This document shows positions 53,984-64,000 of a stretch of DNA of 64,000 nucleotides, in pieces. This stretch comes from Tubulanus polymorphus (lineage: Eukaryota; Nemertea; Palaeonemertea; Tubulaniformes; Tubulanidae): positions 17,520,153-17,584,152 of the forward strand of contig NC_134028.1 of NCBI RefSeq assembly GCF_964204645.1. The letters run 5' to 3'. The position numbers and the translations under genes are program-made. How positions within the stretch are numbered: the stretch's first letter is position 1; every line of letters starts with the position of its first letter. The notes below the pieces were generated by a model that searched no databases, was not told the DNA's origin, and saw only the letters and a list, made by a program, of their open reading frames with translations.

Positions 53984-56900
53984 TTAACACGTTAGAATTC
54001 TTTTCATTATCTCGTTCTCTTTTGTTTCTTCTCTTTTAAATTTTAAGTATTCATCTAAATTACAACCATAAGCAACTGTATGAATTCCATCATCCAGAAT
54101 ATATCTTTTATCATCAAATGGGTTTAGACTTATCTTTTCAATTTCTTCAATAAACATTTCATGATCTTCAGATCTTAAACTTCTCATCTTATGTTTTCTA
54201 ACTTCTTCATTGAATATACAATTGATGTAATCTTTGAAATGAATATTCTTTTCTACTACACTTTTGGTTATTCCTTTTAACTTTTTAGCTTCATGTTCTT
54301 TAGTTTTATATGAATACATTTTAGATCTAATACCGATGAATTCAATCATTTCTTCGCCACCTAATTCATCTTTGAATTTACCGGGAACTTTTTTATTATC
54401 ATTGCTAAACAATTCATGATTTTTAGGATAATTACTAAAATCAAAATGATGTTTTAATGTTTTTAAATCATCAGTTATGTTATCAGTTTTTATCTTTAAT
54501 ATGTAAGAATCTCTATCAAAATATAATATTTCTATATGTTTTTCTCCAAAAAGTGGTTGTAATACATTATAATAGAATTCATACATTAGTAATTTTGATA
54601 ATTCTAAAACTGAAGCGCCAACATAGATTGGCTTATTAAATTTCATTGATGTTCTTCTCATTTTAACTGCGGCTAAATTTTCATCAAATATTCTGTTACC
54701 TATAAATTTAGGATATGATTGTAAATGCCTTATCCTTTTACCATTACTGACTAACTCAATATCATTTCTATTTCTAATATTTTCACAAGTCTTACCATAG
54801 AATGCATTATTCATTAACTTGAAGAAATCTTTCTCGAAATCAGTTTTAGCTTCAGTTCTCTGTTTGGTGTTAAAATCTATATATTTTTCTAACCACTTAG
54901 ATTGACTGAATGAAATATATCTATGTACTTTTTTTAGGATCATTCCTTGTTTTAGATAAAACTTTAACATTCTATAATGTACTACATAATTAAATTTATC
55001 TTCTTGAGTTACCATTAACTTTTCTGTATGAATATGATTTTCAGGTATAATTATTTTTTGGTAATTTGATAATTCTTCATGAGTTACAGTTTTATGTTCT
55101 GGACAGTAAGCTAGATTTCTAGATTTAAATTTTTTATCTTCAGGATATTCTAAATCTACAACAAAGAAGTAACCAGTATCTGAATCATCTGCAATATCTA
55201 GAATTCTTTTGATCCAATCAAATTTGTCATTATTTTCATGTTGTAAAACTTCACTTATTTCAAATACTCCATAAGGTTGTGGTTCCATCGTTGCCCAACC
55301 ATACAAATTATTTGCATCTATATATAATAACTTATATCCAGGATTATCATTTACATTGAAATATCTATCCCCTAATACACCTGAAACTCCTCCTCTTATA
55401 GATTTTTCAAATAATAGTAATTGATCTATATTTGTTAACAAATCCATTTTTATATCTGTAAATTTTAATCCACAATCCCATGTTAATCCTGGTGATGAAT
55501 AACAATGACAAGGATCAATATTAAAATATTTTAGGAATACATCTCTAAACCTTTCGAATATATCGGTTAATAATAATACATCTGATTTTAAATATAAATC
55601 TACTAATTGCCCATGATTTTCTATTTTGAAATGATTCCAAATATTCAATGTTCTATTATATACTTCATCTTTAACATATTCATTTTTTAATTCATCATAG
55701 AATTGTTCTTTTAATAATTCAGTTATATTAAAATCATTATGTGATTTATAAAATGAATATGGAATTGCACCTTTATATCTCATTAATTGAAAATCATCAT
55801 TATTTGGGTAGTGTTGTTTTAATATTTTCAATTCATCATCAACTAATGATTTTGATAAGTTATCTAATGAACTATTTAAAAATCTATATGAATCTATAAA
55901 TCTTAGACACCCAAATTGGAATGATATATAATTCTCAGATGTTTTAGCTAACATTCTAAATTTATAAGTTGGTATTTTATCTTTTGATCTATTTGAATTT
56001 AATATTTCTATTTCATTATTGATTTCTTCTATTTTATGACATAACTGTTTGATAAATAAATGAGCATCATATCCTGATAGATTATGAAATATAACTGGTA
56101 CAAAGTTAATTTTCTTAGCTTGTAAGTTACAATTCTCATGTGCAGCGCCTCTAATCTTTCCATTCAAATGATCATGGTCTCTTACTTTTTTATCTTTATA
56201 ATTAAATATCGTTTCACAATAATAACATTTATCTGTAAATACAAATTCTTCTTTATCTTCTTCTGTCATTATAATTTCTATATTTGTATTCAATAATTTA
56301 CTAAATCTTATTTCATATTCAATTAATAAGTCACAAAAATGATTGATAACATTTTCATTTCTATAATCATAATATTCACTTTTAATTAGTTCTGGATAAT
56401 CAGATTTAATATATAACCCGAAAGCAGCAGCTGATTGATGAATCTTTTTAATTGTATTTGTTATTGGTGGTTCATCTGAAAAATCATTTTCATTAGAATT
56501 TAATTTCTTTCTTTTATAATATATTTCTTTTCAATCTTGATCAGTTAGTTCTTTATTTAATGATTCAAAATCTCCATATATTACAAATGGTACTTTATTT
56601 TTGTAATCATATTTTTTGAATTCTAATATTTTATCCTTTTCATTTGGTAAAACTAATTTACAATAATCATGATTTTCACATAATTGTTTATGATTTATTA
56701 ATGTACTTTCATTACTGAATCTATGTAAACATTTTCTACAAAGATATATTTTATGGTGATCATTTTCTGATTTAAAAAATAAATCGATTTGTTTAATCCA
56801 CATATAATGATTCTCATAATATAGTATATCTATAACATCATTTGAATCATAATCTTTTGATAGATATAAAGGTTCTAATGTATAATGTTTAATATTGTTA

Positions 56901-58027
56901 CCTTTTGTATTTGGTAATTTGATTAAATCAAATACATTTATTCTTAAATTATTATCTCTTTCTGTTTTTGGGATGTTTTTAATTATAACAGGATACTTAT
57001 CTATCTTATAATTATTTTCAAATTGTTTATAATTTGTTAATCTATAAGTATGTTTATTATAATCTTCAACTGGGTGTAAACAACTTATAATTGTCCATAG
57101 AAAACATTTATCATCTTCATTTTGTACATTTATTACAGCATTAGTTTTAAATGGTAGTTTAATATCGATGCTCGATGCTTCAATATCTGATTCTTTATAA
57201 TATGATACATTATTTTCATCAATTGGTTTCGATTTAGTTAACTTATTATATTTTGTGTTATAAACATGTAAAGCCATAAATATTATTTCATCAAATATTA
57301 AACCAGACCCTTCAAAATATTTCTCTTCTATTTTAGTTTTTACTTCATTATAACATTTATCTAATTTATCATCTATATGTTGTTTATATATAATATGTTG
57401 GGAATGAGAATTTATATTATATATTGGTTTATCTTCAGATTTTATAAACTTTACTTTAGAAGATATACTTATTTTAGGATATTCAACATCTGTAATTATT
57501 TTTATTATTTCTTTCATATTTTCTAAATGTTTTTTATTTTCTTCTAATGTTTTTCCTTTATGAAATTTAAACTCAATAGCTGCTGGGCCAATATCACTTT
57601 TAAATGCTTCGGTTATCTCTATATCTTTTTTATTATCCAATGAATTAATATAATTTCTTACATCTTCCATGTATGGTCTTTTATTGTTTAATTTATTTTT
57701 TATGCTTTTAATTGTCTTCTGTTTGTTATCATTATCTTTATCACAATAATCTTCACCTAAAATATCATTATTCTTATTTCTAATATGACTTTTAGATTTT
57801 AAATGTTCATTATAATATCTTTTATCACTGAATGATTGATTACATGTATCACATTTGTATGTTTCTTTTTCATTCTTTAATTCATCTAATTTAGTTTCTA
57901 ATATATCATCTTTATATTCTAGTTTCAATTTATTCTCTAAATGTGTTTTAGTTTTATTGTGTCTTGCTTTTTGGGATTTATCTATATTGATATTACATGT
58001 TGGGCAGTAGTACTTATTTGCTTCCAT
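53984..58027 (-). pseudogene. Protein-primed type B DNA polymerase, single stop, copy 2
   Basis: The reading frame spans 1347 codons and is broken by one in-frame TGA at about codon 499, where copies 1 and Y have AGA. Order: two C2H2-type fingers (residues about 7-30 and 58-80), C-F-L-W-T-I-I-S-C-L-H, C-R-K-C-L-H finger-like motif, Exo I IYGDFESL (about 485), Exo II H-N-L-S-G-Y-D (about 643), Exo III LKSDVLLLTDIF (about 815), motif A DANNLYGW (about 902), motif B MNNAFYGKTCEN (about 1079) and motif C LYFDRDSY (about 1170). Motif C has Arg where the usual DTDS has Thr. The family copies linear DNA from a protein primer. Confidence 0.92.
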
Positions 58028-58432
58028 TTTAATATCAAATTTTTTTTTTAAATTGATTTTAGAAGTTCAATGATTTATATCATGAATTATTTCAATCACA
58101 CTTTACTAACACTTTTAATGTTTAAAAATCTAACTCATACAAATATGAATATTGAAATAATGTTGTAAATATATACTTTTATATTGAATAATCTGTCAAT
58201 TTAAATGTTATTCATTTATATGATTATTTTAAGAGTAATAGGGGTAATGGGCTTTCAGGTTAAAGGTTGAAGGGTCGAGTTCATTAAAAACAAATATTAA
58301 AAGTAATTTAAAACTATAATATATTTTCATAACCGTGTGTATTTCAGTTGAATAATAGAATAATAATTATTATTAAAATATATTTGATTATATGAATTTG
58401 TGTATTGTAAATAAATCAATTGGTCGCGGAGC
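58028..58432. repeat. Right terminal repeat of copy 2, half palindrome only
   Basis: It contains the polymerase leader, the inner palindrome arm from 58234, and stops inside the GC-rich core (G-G-T-C-G-C-G-G-A-G-C) at 58432, where non-element DNA begins. The outer arm seen in copy 1 is missing. Confidence 0.82.
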
Positions 58433-58447
58433 CATTGAAAGAAGGAG

Positions 58448-58486
58448 TCATTGAAAGAAGTGACATTGAGTCACTTCTTTCAATGA
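58448..58486. repeat. 17-bp perfect hairpin next to the broken terminus
   Basis: TCATTGAAAGAAGTGAC pairs with GTCACTTCTTTCAATGA around a 5-base loop ATTGA. Another CATTGAAAGAA lies at 58433-58443, immediately at the element junction. Confidence 0.8.
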
Positions 58487-58950
58487 AGACTTTCTTCGAT
58501 ATCCTTCAATACATTTAAAATGTTTTAAGCCGCCAGTCCTTTTTGAAATTTATAAGACTGTTATCGTGTATGTAGGCCTACCATCAAAACGGACGAGCTA
58601 GGGCACCTGATGTGCTTCTTGGTGCTTCAAGTCAAGAAATAGAGATCAGACATTTCACCGTTTCGTTAAATATAGTCATGAGTTTGGGTTTTATCGAAAT
58701 CTGCGGTGACAGGTCGGACATGTCTGGCCTTGAGACCTGACATAACAGGTTCTGAAAACTCTGCAGACAGACATCATTCTTGTCAGCGGAAATTTTTGGC
58801 TTTTTTGCCATCTTCAAGGGTATTGTAAGTATACAGTGAGATAAATAATGAAAATGGACCCGCACGCCGTGTTCGTTTTTTAATTTAAGAAGTGTGAGCT
58901 AACACGGTTTCAGCTCACGTGATGAAAATGTGTCAAATCAGCAGCGGTTT
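58487..58950. other. Intergenic DNA
   Basis: Nothing beyond short unconvincing frames is seen on either strand. Confidence 0.5.
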
Positions 58951-58954
58951 CACC

Positions 58955-60162
58955 GGCGCTATTGCACGTTCGTACCCCCTCCGAAAAATGTTTATTTTTG
59001 TATAATCGATCAGGGTCAGGACAATCAAAATATATTACTTTTGACCCCAAAAAATTTTTTTTATAGTCAAAATTCCGATGATTTGGGGCCGAATGCATCG
59101 ATTCAAAACGATGGGCCGGCCATGTTTCCGCACTAATTACCACCGAAAAACGTCTGAACACATATGCCTCAATATATTTACCTAATTGAATTGAATTGAC
59201 AAAATTTTTGGGTATAGGCCTACAGTAAACTGTCTAAAGTTGGATCCGGCCGAGTCGTATAACAACATCTCAACTCGGTGCAATATAAAAAAAATTTTCA
59301 GTTTCCAATAGGCCTATAAAGTAATGCTTTCGTATTCGCCTCTAAGCTGTAGCCGGTCAAGTCGGATCTAATTGTCTCGTAGCAATGTCTCAGTCGTTAC
59401 TTACTGTGCCTAATTCGTATATTCTGAATGACCATTGGTCTAACCAGTATCATTTAACCTCCAGTGAATTCTAACAATTTATGAGCGCACCAACAATGCT
59501 CGTAGAGCCGGCGCTGACGGTTCCAAACAGTAAATTAATTCTGCGGGTGAGTTCGAATCCAGGATAAAAAACATTGACAGATGGCGGAAAGACTGCTGAC
59601 ATGCGAGGTTGCACCCAGTATGTGAATGCTAACGAGGGGATTCCCCGGCTACAGATTTAGATGAGGCCAAACTATCTTACATCAGACAGATGATAGAAGC
59701 TGCAAACAACCAAAAACTGAGGTTACTTATTCAAATAGTACACATTTGATTATTCATTTACGTTTTTTTCTGCATCAGTTTTTACAGTGAATATTAAACC
59801 TTATATTAGCAACCATAGTCCTATAAATGAGTTCCAAAATATTAGAAAAATTGGTCTCCCAAGTCGGATTCCGGCTATGTCGGACGAAATTATCGGGTTC
59901 AAAGTGATCCGACTTAGGCGGAGTTTACTGTAGGCCCAACTTTCCTTCATCAGAAGTTAGAAACTTTGATTGACATCCAATATGGTGTGGTTAATGTTGC
60001 GAATCTATAGGCCTACGAGATTTAGGGCCCAAAATATAAAAATTTAACATAGAATTAGAAAAAGGGTCAAAAGTTACTGATTTTGAATTCCTAGACCTCC
60101 CTGATAATAATTATGCAGAAATAAACATTTTTGGGAGGGGGGTACGAAAGTGCAATAGCGCC
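58955..60162. mobile_element. Possible old non-autonomous TIR element
   Basis: GGCGCTATTGCAC near 58955 and GTGCAATAGCGCC near 60150 are inverse, and similarity continues inward for about 90 bp with decay (G-T-A-C-C-C-C-C-T-C-C, A-A-A-A-A-T-G-T-T-T-A-T-T-T). No target duplication was found. Between them is no recognisable gene. TAGGCCTA motifs and poly-T tracts occur inside. Confidence 0.55.
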
Positions 60163-60760
60163 TAGCTACCTAATCGTTGGTGGTAAGCCTTTTATAATCG
60201 GATGGGCTTATACCAACGTTAGGTATGACGAGCTGTTGTGTGTTGATTATATCAAAAATTAGATATCTCAACAGACTACGAAATGCCAGGCGAATTACTG
60301 GCGAGTCAAATTGACAGACCGGCTACCAGAGTTGTCACTTCTCCGGATTTCTCCGGAATTCCGGATTTTAAAAAAATCCAATTTCATTTCCGGATTTTTG
60401 GGAGACGTCAAATAACCAAAAAAGAAAACATCGCGAAAAAAATAAAATCAATTCGGGATTCGACCCTAAACATCAAAACGTAACGCCTCCGTAGTGGGTT
60501 CGAAAAAGCCGTATTGTGCTGCCACGTAGTGGCAACAACCCCGCAGTAGGCCTATACGATTAAACCTAGATGACGCCACGATCGAAATTGACTGACGCTT
60601 CGTTTGTTTTTGGCTCTGGTTTATAGGTACCCTATATCTGCCACTGGGTTAAGATAATAGAAAAAATTTAGCAAAGACTTTTGAGGAAACTATGGTTGAG
60701 ATGTATAGTTCTCTAGGCTTCAAAGTATCCTAAGACCTTATTGTATTTTATCTCCATTTC
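60163..60760. other. Intergenic or 5' untranslated/first-intron region of XPB
   Basis: No protein-coding frame is convincing. A pyrimidine-rich tract ending TCTCCATTTCAG at about 60762 looks like a splice acceptor 56 bp before the XPB start codon, which would place the promoter and first non-coding exon further left. Confidence 0.5.
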
Positions 60761-60762
60761 AG
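60751..60762 (+). promoter_or_regulatory. Putative 5'-UTR splice acceptor of XPB
   Basis: TTATTGTATTTTATCTCCATTTCAG ends just before ACTACCAG; the pyrimidine tract plus CAG fits a 3' splice site. The site is inferred from sequence alone. Confidence 0.45.
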
Positions 60763-60817
60763 ACTACCAGTATAACACTCAAATACTCCTGTGACAGACA
60801 AGTAGGCCAACTTAAGA

Positions 60818-62866
60818 ATGGGAAAAGCTAAGAAACAAAAAATTGATGAAGTAGATTCTAATACAGAAATTGATGCGGTAGCTCTCCCTACAGTTGCCTC
60901 AAAATCATGTTTGGATGGAAAAATTGAGGATGAATATGGTGCAAAAGACTATCGTAGAATTCTTGATTTGAAACTTGATCATGAATTGAGACCACTTTGG
61001 ATTGGTCCAGATGGTCATATTTTCCTGGAATCATTTTCTCCTGTTTATAAACATGCGCATGACTTCTTAATTGCTATATCGGAACCAGTCTGTCGACCTG
61101 AACACATCCATGAATATCGCCTTACCGCTTATTCCCTTTATGCTGCTGTTTCAGTGGGGTTGCAAACAACAGATATTATTGAATATTTAAAAAGACTGAG
61201 TAAAACTACATTACCCTCTGGTATTGAGACCTTTATCAAACTGTGCACTCTAAGTTATGGTAAGGTGAAGCTGGTGCTTAAGAAAAACCGATACTTCTGC
61301 GAAAGTCAATTCCCAGAAGTCCTGCAAAAGTTGCTACATGATCCTGTTATACAGCTCTGCCGATTACGTACTGATAATGATGAAGTTTCATCTACCGAGT
61401 TTCTCCAATCAGAATCATCAAAAAAACCAGTTCTGAATCTGAACAAACCATTATCTTCTAGTCTGGTGAATAGTGGGGAAGAAAATATTGACAATTCTCA
61501 TGATACTGTGCCAGATGATATAACATCTTACTTCAGTAAAATAGATGATGTTGATGATGATGATTATACAGATGGAAATCAAGTCACTGAAAACCTAAAA
61601 TCTGTTTCATTTGAAGTTTCACAAGATCAAATTGAAGTTTTGCAGAGGCGATGCATAGAATTAGAACATCCTTTGTTGGCTGAATATGACTTTCGTAATG
61701 ACTCAATTAATGAAGATATCAATATTGATTTAAAACCCACCACAATATTAAGGCCGTACCAGGAGAAAAGCCTTAGAAAGATGTTTGGAAATGGTCGAGC
61801 CAGGTCAGGCGTTATAGTATTGCCATGTGGTGCTGGAAAAACTTTGGTTGGAGTAACAGCTGCATGCACTGTAAGAAAACGTGTTTTGTGTTTATGTACA
61901 TCGGGAGTAGCAGTTGAACAATGGCGTGCACAGTTTAAGATGTGGTCAACTGCTGATGACTCAATGATTTGTCGTTTCACTTCTGATGCCAAGGACAAGC
62001 CAATGGGATGTGCCATTTGTATAAGTACATATTCAATGATTGCTCATTCCAATAAACGATCATGGGAAGCTGACCAAGTTATGAAATGGCTCCAGCAACA
62101 AGAATGGGGTCTGATGCTTTTAGATGAAGTTCACACGATTCCTGCAAAGATGTTTCGACGAGTATTAACCATTGTGCAGGCCCACTGCAAACTTGGTTTG
62201 ACAGCTACACTTGTGAGGGAAGATGATAAAATTGCTGATCTGAACTTTCTGATCGGTCCAAAATTATATGAAGCAAACTGGCTTGAGTTACAAAAGAATG
62301 GTTTCATTGCTCGTGTGCAATGTGCAGAAGTTTGGTGCCCTATGAGTCCGGAATTCTACAGGGAGTACCTAAATACTCGAACAAGAAAGAAACTCTTGTT
62401 TTATGTCATGAATCCGAACAAGTTTCAAGCTTGTCAATTTTTGATAAGTTTTCATGAAAGTCGAAATGATAAGATTATTGTCTTTTCGGACAATGTGTTC
62501 GCACTCAAAAGCTATGCTTGTAAGCTCAATAAGCCTTATTTATATGGACCAACATCACAAAGTGAAAGAATGAACATTTTACAAAATTTTGTTCATAACC
62601 CAAAAGTTAACACAATATTTGTATCAAAAGTGGCTGACAATTCATTTGACCTGCCGGAAGCCAATGTCCTTATTCAGATCTCATCGCATGGGGGATCTCG
62701 TCGTCAAGAGGCTCAGCGTTTGGGTCGAATTTTGCGAGCTAAAAAAGGTGCTGCTGCAGAAGAGTACAATGCTTTCTTTTATTCATTGGTGTCCCAAGAT
62801 ACAATAGAAATGCAATATGCAACAAAGCGCCAGAGATTTCTTGTAAATCAGGGCTATTGTTACAAG
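60818..62866 (+). CDS. ERCC3: TFIIH helicase XPB (ERCC3), first coding exon
   Basis: The frame starts M-G-K-A-K-K-Q-K and runs 683 codons without a break to an apparent donor, AAG/GTAAAT, at 62866. Domains: N-terminal D-E-Y-G-A-K-D-Y-R and [13 protein letters not shown], an acidic linker (about 220-265), Walker A C-G-A-G-K-T (about 340), DEVH box L-L-D-E-V-H-T (about 434), the RED motif V-R-E-D-D-K (about 465) and motif [17 protein letters not shown] (about 630). XPB unwinds or translocates DNA at promoters and in nucleotide excision repair. The remaining about 75 C-terminal codons expected for the family are not in the window's next kilobase. Start chosen by fit to the conserved N-terminus. 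Confidence 0.95.
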
Positions 62867-63309
62867 GTAAATATCAATTTCTGTTTATTTCATTTGAAAG
62901 GCAGTTTCTAAAAACATGTCTATCCAACTTTTGAGCTCAAAAGTCAGCTGTAGGCTGAGTCTATTGCTATAAAAATAAAGCGTCTTTAAATGCAATGGAT
63001 TCCAGATGAAAGGCTTTTTAGTCCATTTGGGACTTAAGATCCAGCGGGCTATTGCTTTCACTTTTAGTCCATCCATTCGTTCATCTGTCTGTAGATGGAC
63101 TCCTGTTATTTTGGCTGGGAAGTTTTGAAGACACTCCAATTGATTGTCTTCATGTTTGGTCCATACATGTGTCCACCTGAGATACATCTACCCAAAAATT
63201 GACCTGATCAGAATCAAAATGGCCAACTGGCGGCCATTGTTATTCGCCAAAATTAGCACTTACACTATTAGACGAGAAGATACACAATATCCGTGTATGA
63301 TGATGACGA
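62867..63309 (+). other. Presumed XPB intron, left part
   Basis: It begins GTAAATATC. No coding homology to the XPB C-terminus is seen through the window end, so the intron appears to exceed 1 kb. The frame that continues into it to 62911 is read-through only. Confidence 0.6.
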
Positions 63310-63930
63310 GAGAAATCTCACGATAACGAAGGCAAGATTGAAAATTGGTTTAATAAGTTAGCTTATCCTAATGACCTTTTGAATAAAGCTCTTTTTCGAG
63401 CCCGTCGCACCCATTTTTGTAATTCTCGAGTTTCGCGCCCTCAGAAACAGCCCATCGTCGTACCTTTTGTTCCTTTTTTGGAAAAATCTAAAACCCCCCT
63501 TCATCTCCTTAACAAACCGCTCGTTTTCACTTACTATAATAAACTAAGTCATAACTTAACTCACAATTCCTGCTAAACGGAACCTTTGAACATTGGTGCA
63601 TACAAAATACCTCGTAAAGTATGTAATAAAATATATATTGGTGAAACTGGGCGTGATTTGAACAAGCGCCTCAGAGAACATAAAAATGACGTCAAAAATT
63701 TCAAACCCGAGAGTGGAGTAGCTAATCACGTTTATGAAACTAGTCACAATTTTGATTTTGATAATGCGACTATAATCTTTCCCTGTCCCGATAAAACCAA
63801 ATGTCACATTATGGAATCTGCCCTTATTATTGAAAATATGGATAAATGTGTTAATTTGAATAACGGTTTTTCTCCTCACAATATTTTGATCTCTAAATTT
63901 CTCGCTTCACTTGTACCCCCATTATTCTAA
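63310..63930 (+). mobile_element. Penelope-like retroelement, 3' end with GIY-YIG domain
   Basis: The region 63310-63576 recalls the RT end and linker (L-L-N-K-A-L-F-R-A-R, P-F-V-P-F). After a stop and shift, 63586-63930 gives Y-K-I-P-R-K-V-C-N-K-I-Y-I-G-E-T-G-R-D-L-N-K-R-L-R-E-H-K, a GIY-YIG endonuclease start with the usual Arg and His, and E-S-A-L-I further on. This layout is typical of Penelope-like elements. It lies in the presumed XPB intron in the same orientation. The 5' portion is missing and the frame is broken. Confidence 0.85.
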
Positions 63931-64000
63931 TCCTGTTAACTTGTTTTCCTCTGCTTGACACTTCCACTCACTCCCTCACTCATTCCTTGATTATCCCTTT

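Larger units (their letters stand above)
42219..58432. mobile_element. Polinton/Maverick copy 2, left end missing, best preserved
   Basis: It begins inside the small-membrane-protein gene and ends in the palindrome core at 58432. Integrase, ATPase, zinc-finger, capsid-like, several virion-like genes, penton-like and polymerase are present. The ATPase, capsid-like, 441-, 140-, 73- and 114-residue frames are intact, and the polymerase has a single stop. A 1.1-kb transposon interrupts one gene. HNH and the 200-residue gene are absent. Confidence 0.85.

Noticed and set aside
58632-59161. Small frames upstream of XPB as genes
   Set aside because: Both strands give short frames without conserved content, partly inside a decayed inverted repeat.

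Overview
This is animal (metazoan) nuclear DNA. It has one spliced-looking housekeeping gene at the right edge (the TFIIH helicase XPB/ERCC3, 60818-62866) and about 58 kb of nested mobile DNA to its left. The mix of Ty3/Gypsy, Copia, BEL/Pao, PIF/Harbinger, Penelope, terminal-inverted-repeat non-autonomous elements and Polinton/Maverick elements suggests an aquatic invertebrate. The species cannot be told from the sequence.

The dominant content is at least five copies of one AT-rich Polinton/Maverick lineage, virus-like transposons with a protein-primed type B DNA polymerase, a retroviral-type integrase, a packaging ATPase and virion-like genes. Copy Z (about 5.1-7.8 kb) is rearranged and decayed. 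Copy Y (about 9.2-16.0 kb, plus strand) has a broken polymerase and is cut by a BEL/Pao element. Copy X (about 22.4-26.29 kb, minus strand) holds HNH nuclease genes. Copy 1 (27423-42218) has near-identical terminal repeats of about 550 bp and two internal deletions. Copy 2 (42219-58432) lacks its left end but is the best preserved, with several intact frames and a polymerase broken by one stop. Bases 1-20 match the polymerase gene of copy Y, so the window probably starts inside another copy.

The shared plan in copies 1 and 2 is convergent. A plus-strand block (HNH, two small membrane proteins, integrase, ATPase) meets a longer minus-strand block (zinc-finger protein, capsid-like protein, several small membrane proteins, penton-like protein, polymerase). 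Where the blocks meet, copy 2 has three large hairpins. Almost every minus-strand gene starts at the same AT-rich motif ending in TAAATAAATG or TATAAATG, suggesting a shared late-type promoter.

The most unusual structure is the terminus. Both ends of copy 1 are a 410-bp imperfect palindrome (27423-27832 and 41809-42218) with a GC-rich core of 16-bp repeats and a 5'-AGTAATAGGGG tip. A shorter relative (26138-26289) ends copy X. Other signals are nested hairpin arrays beside HNH genes with a compensatory base change, a 70-bp conserved non-coding block in three copies, and a short peptide-coding segment shared by two unrelated genes.

Regions: 1-3036 Ty3/Gypsy; 3037-4140 Copia (minus); 4141-5100 nothing recognised; 5100-7795 copy Z; 7796-9180 PIF/Harbinger; 9222-15989 copy Y with a 1.2-kb insertion; 15990-20519 BEL/Pao; 20520-22400 mostly unassigned with one MITE; 22400-26289 copy X; 26290-27422 microsatellite and unassigned DNA; 27423-42218 copy 1; 42219-58432 copy 2; 58433-60760 intergenic; 60760-62866 XPB; 63310-63930 Penelope end.
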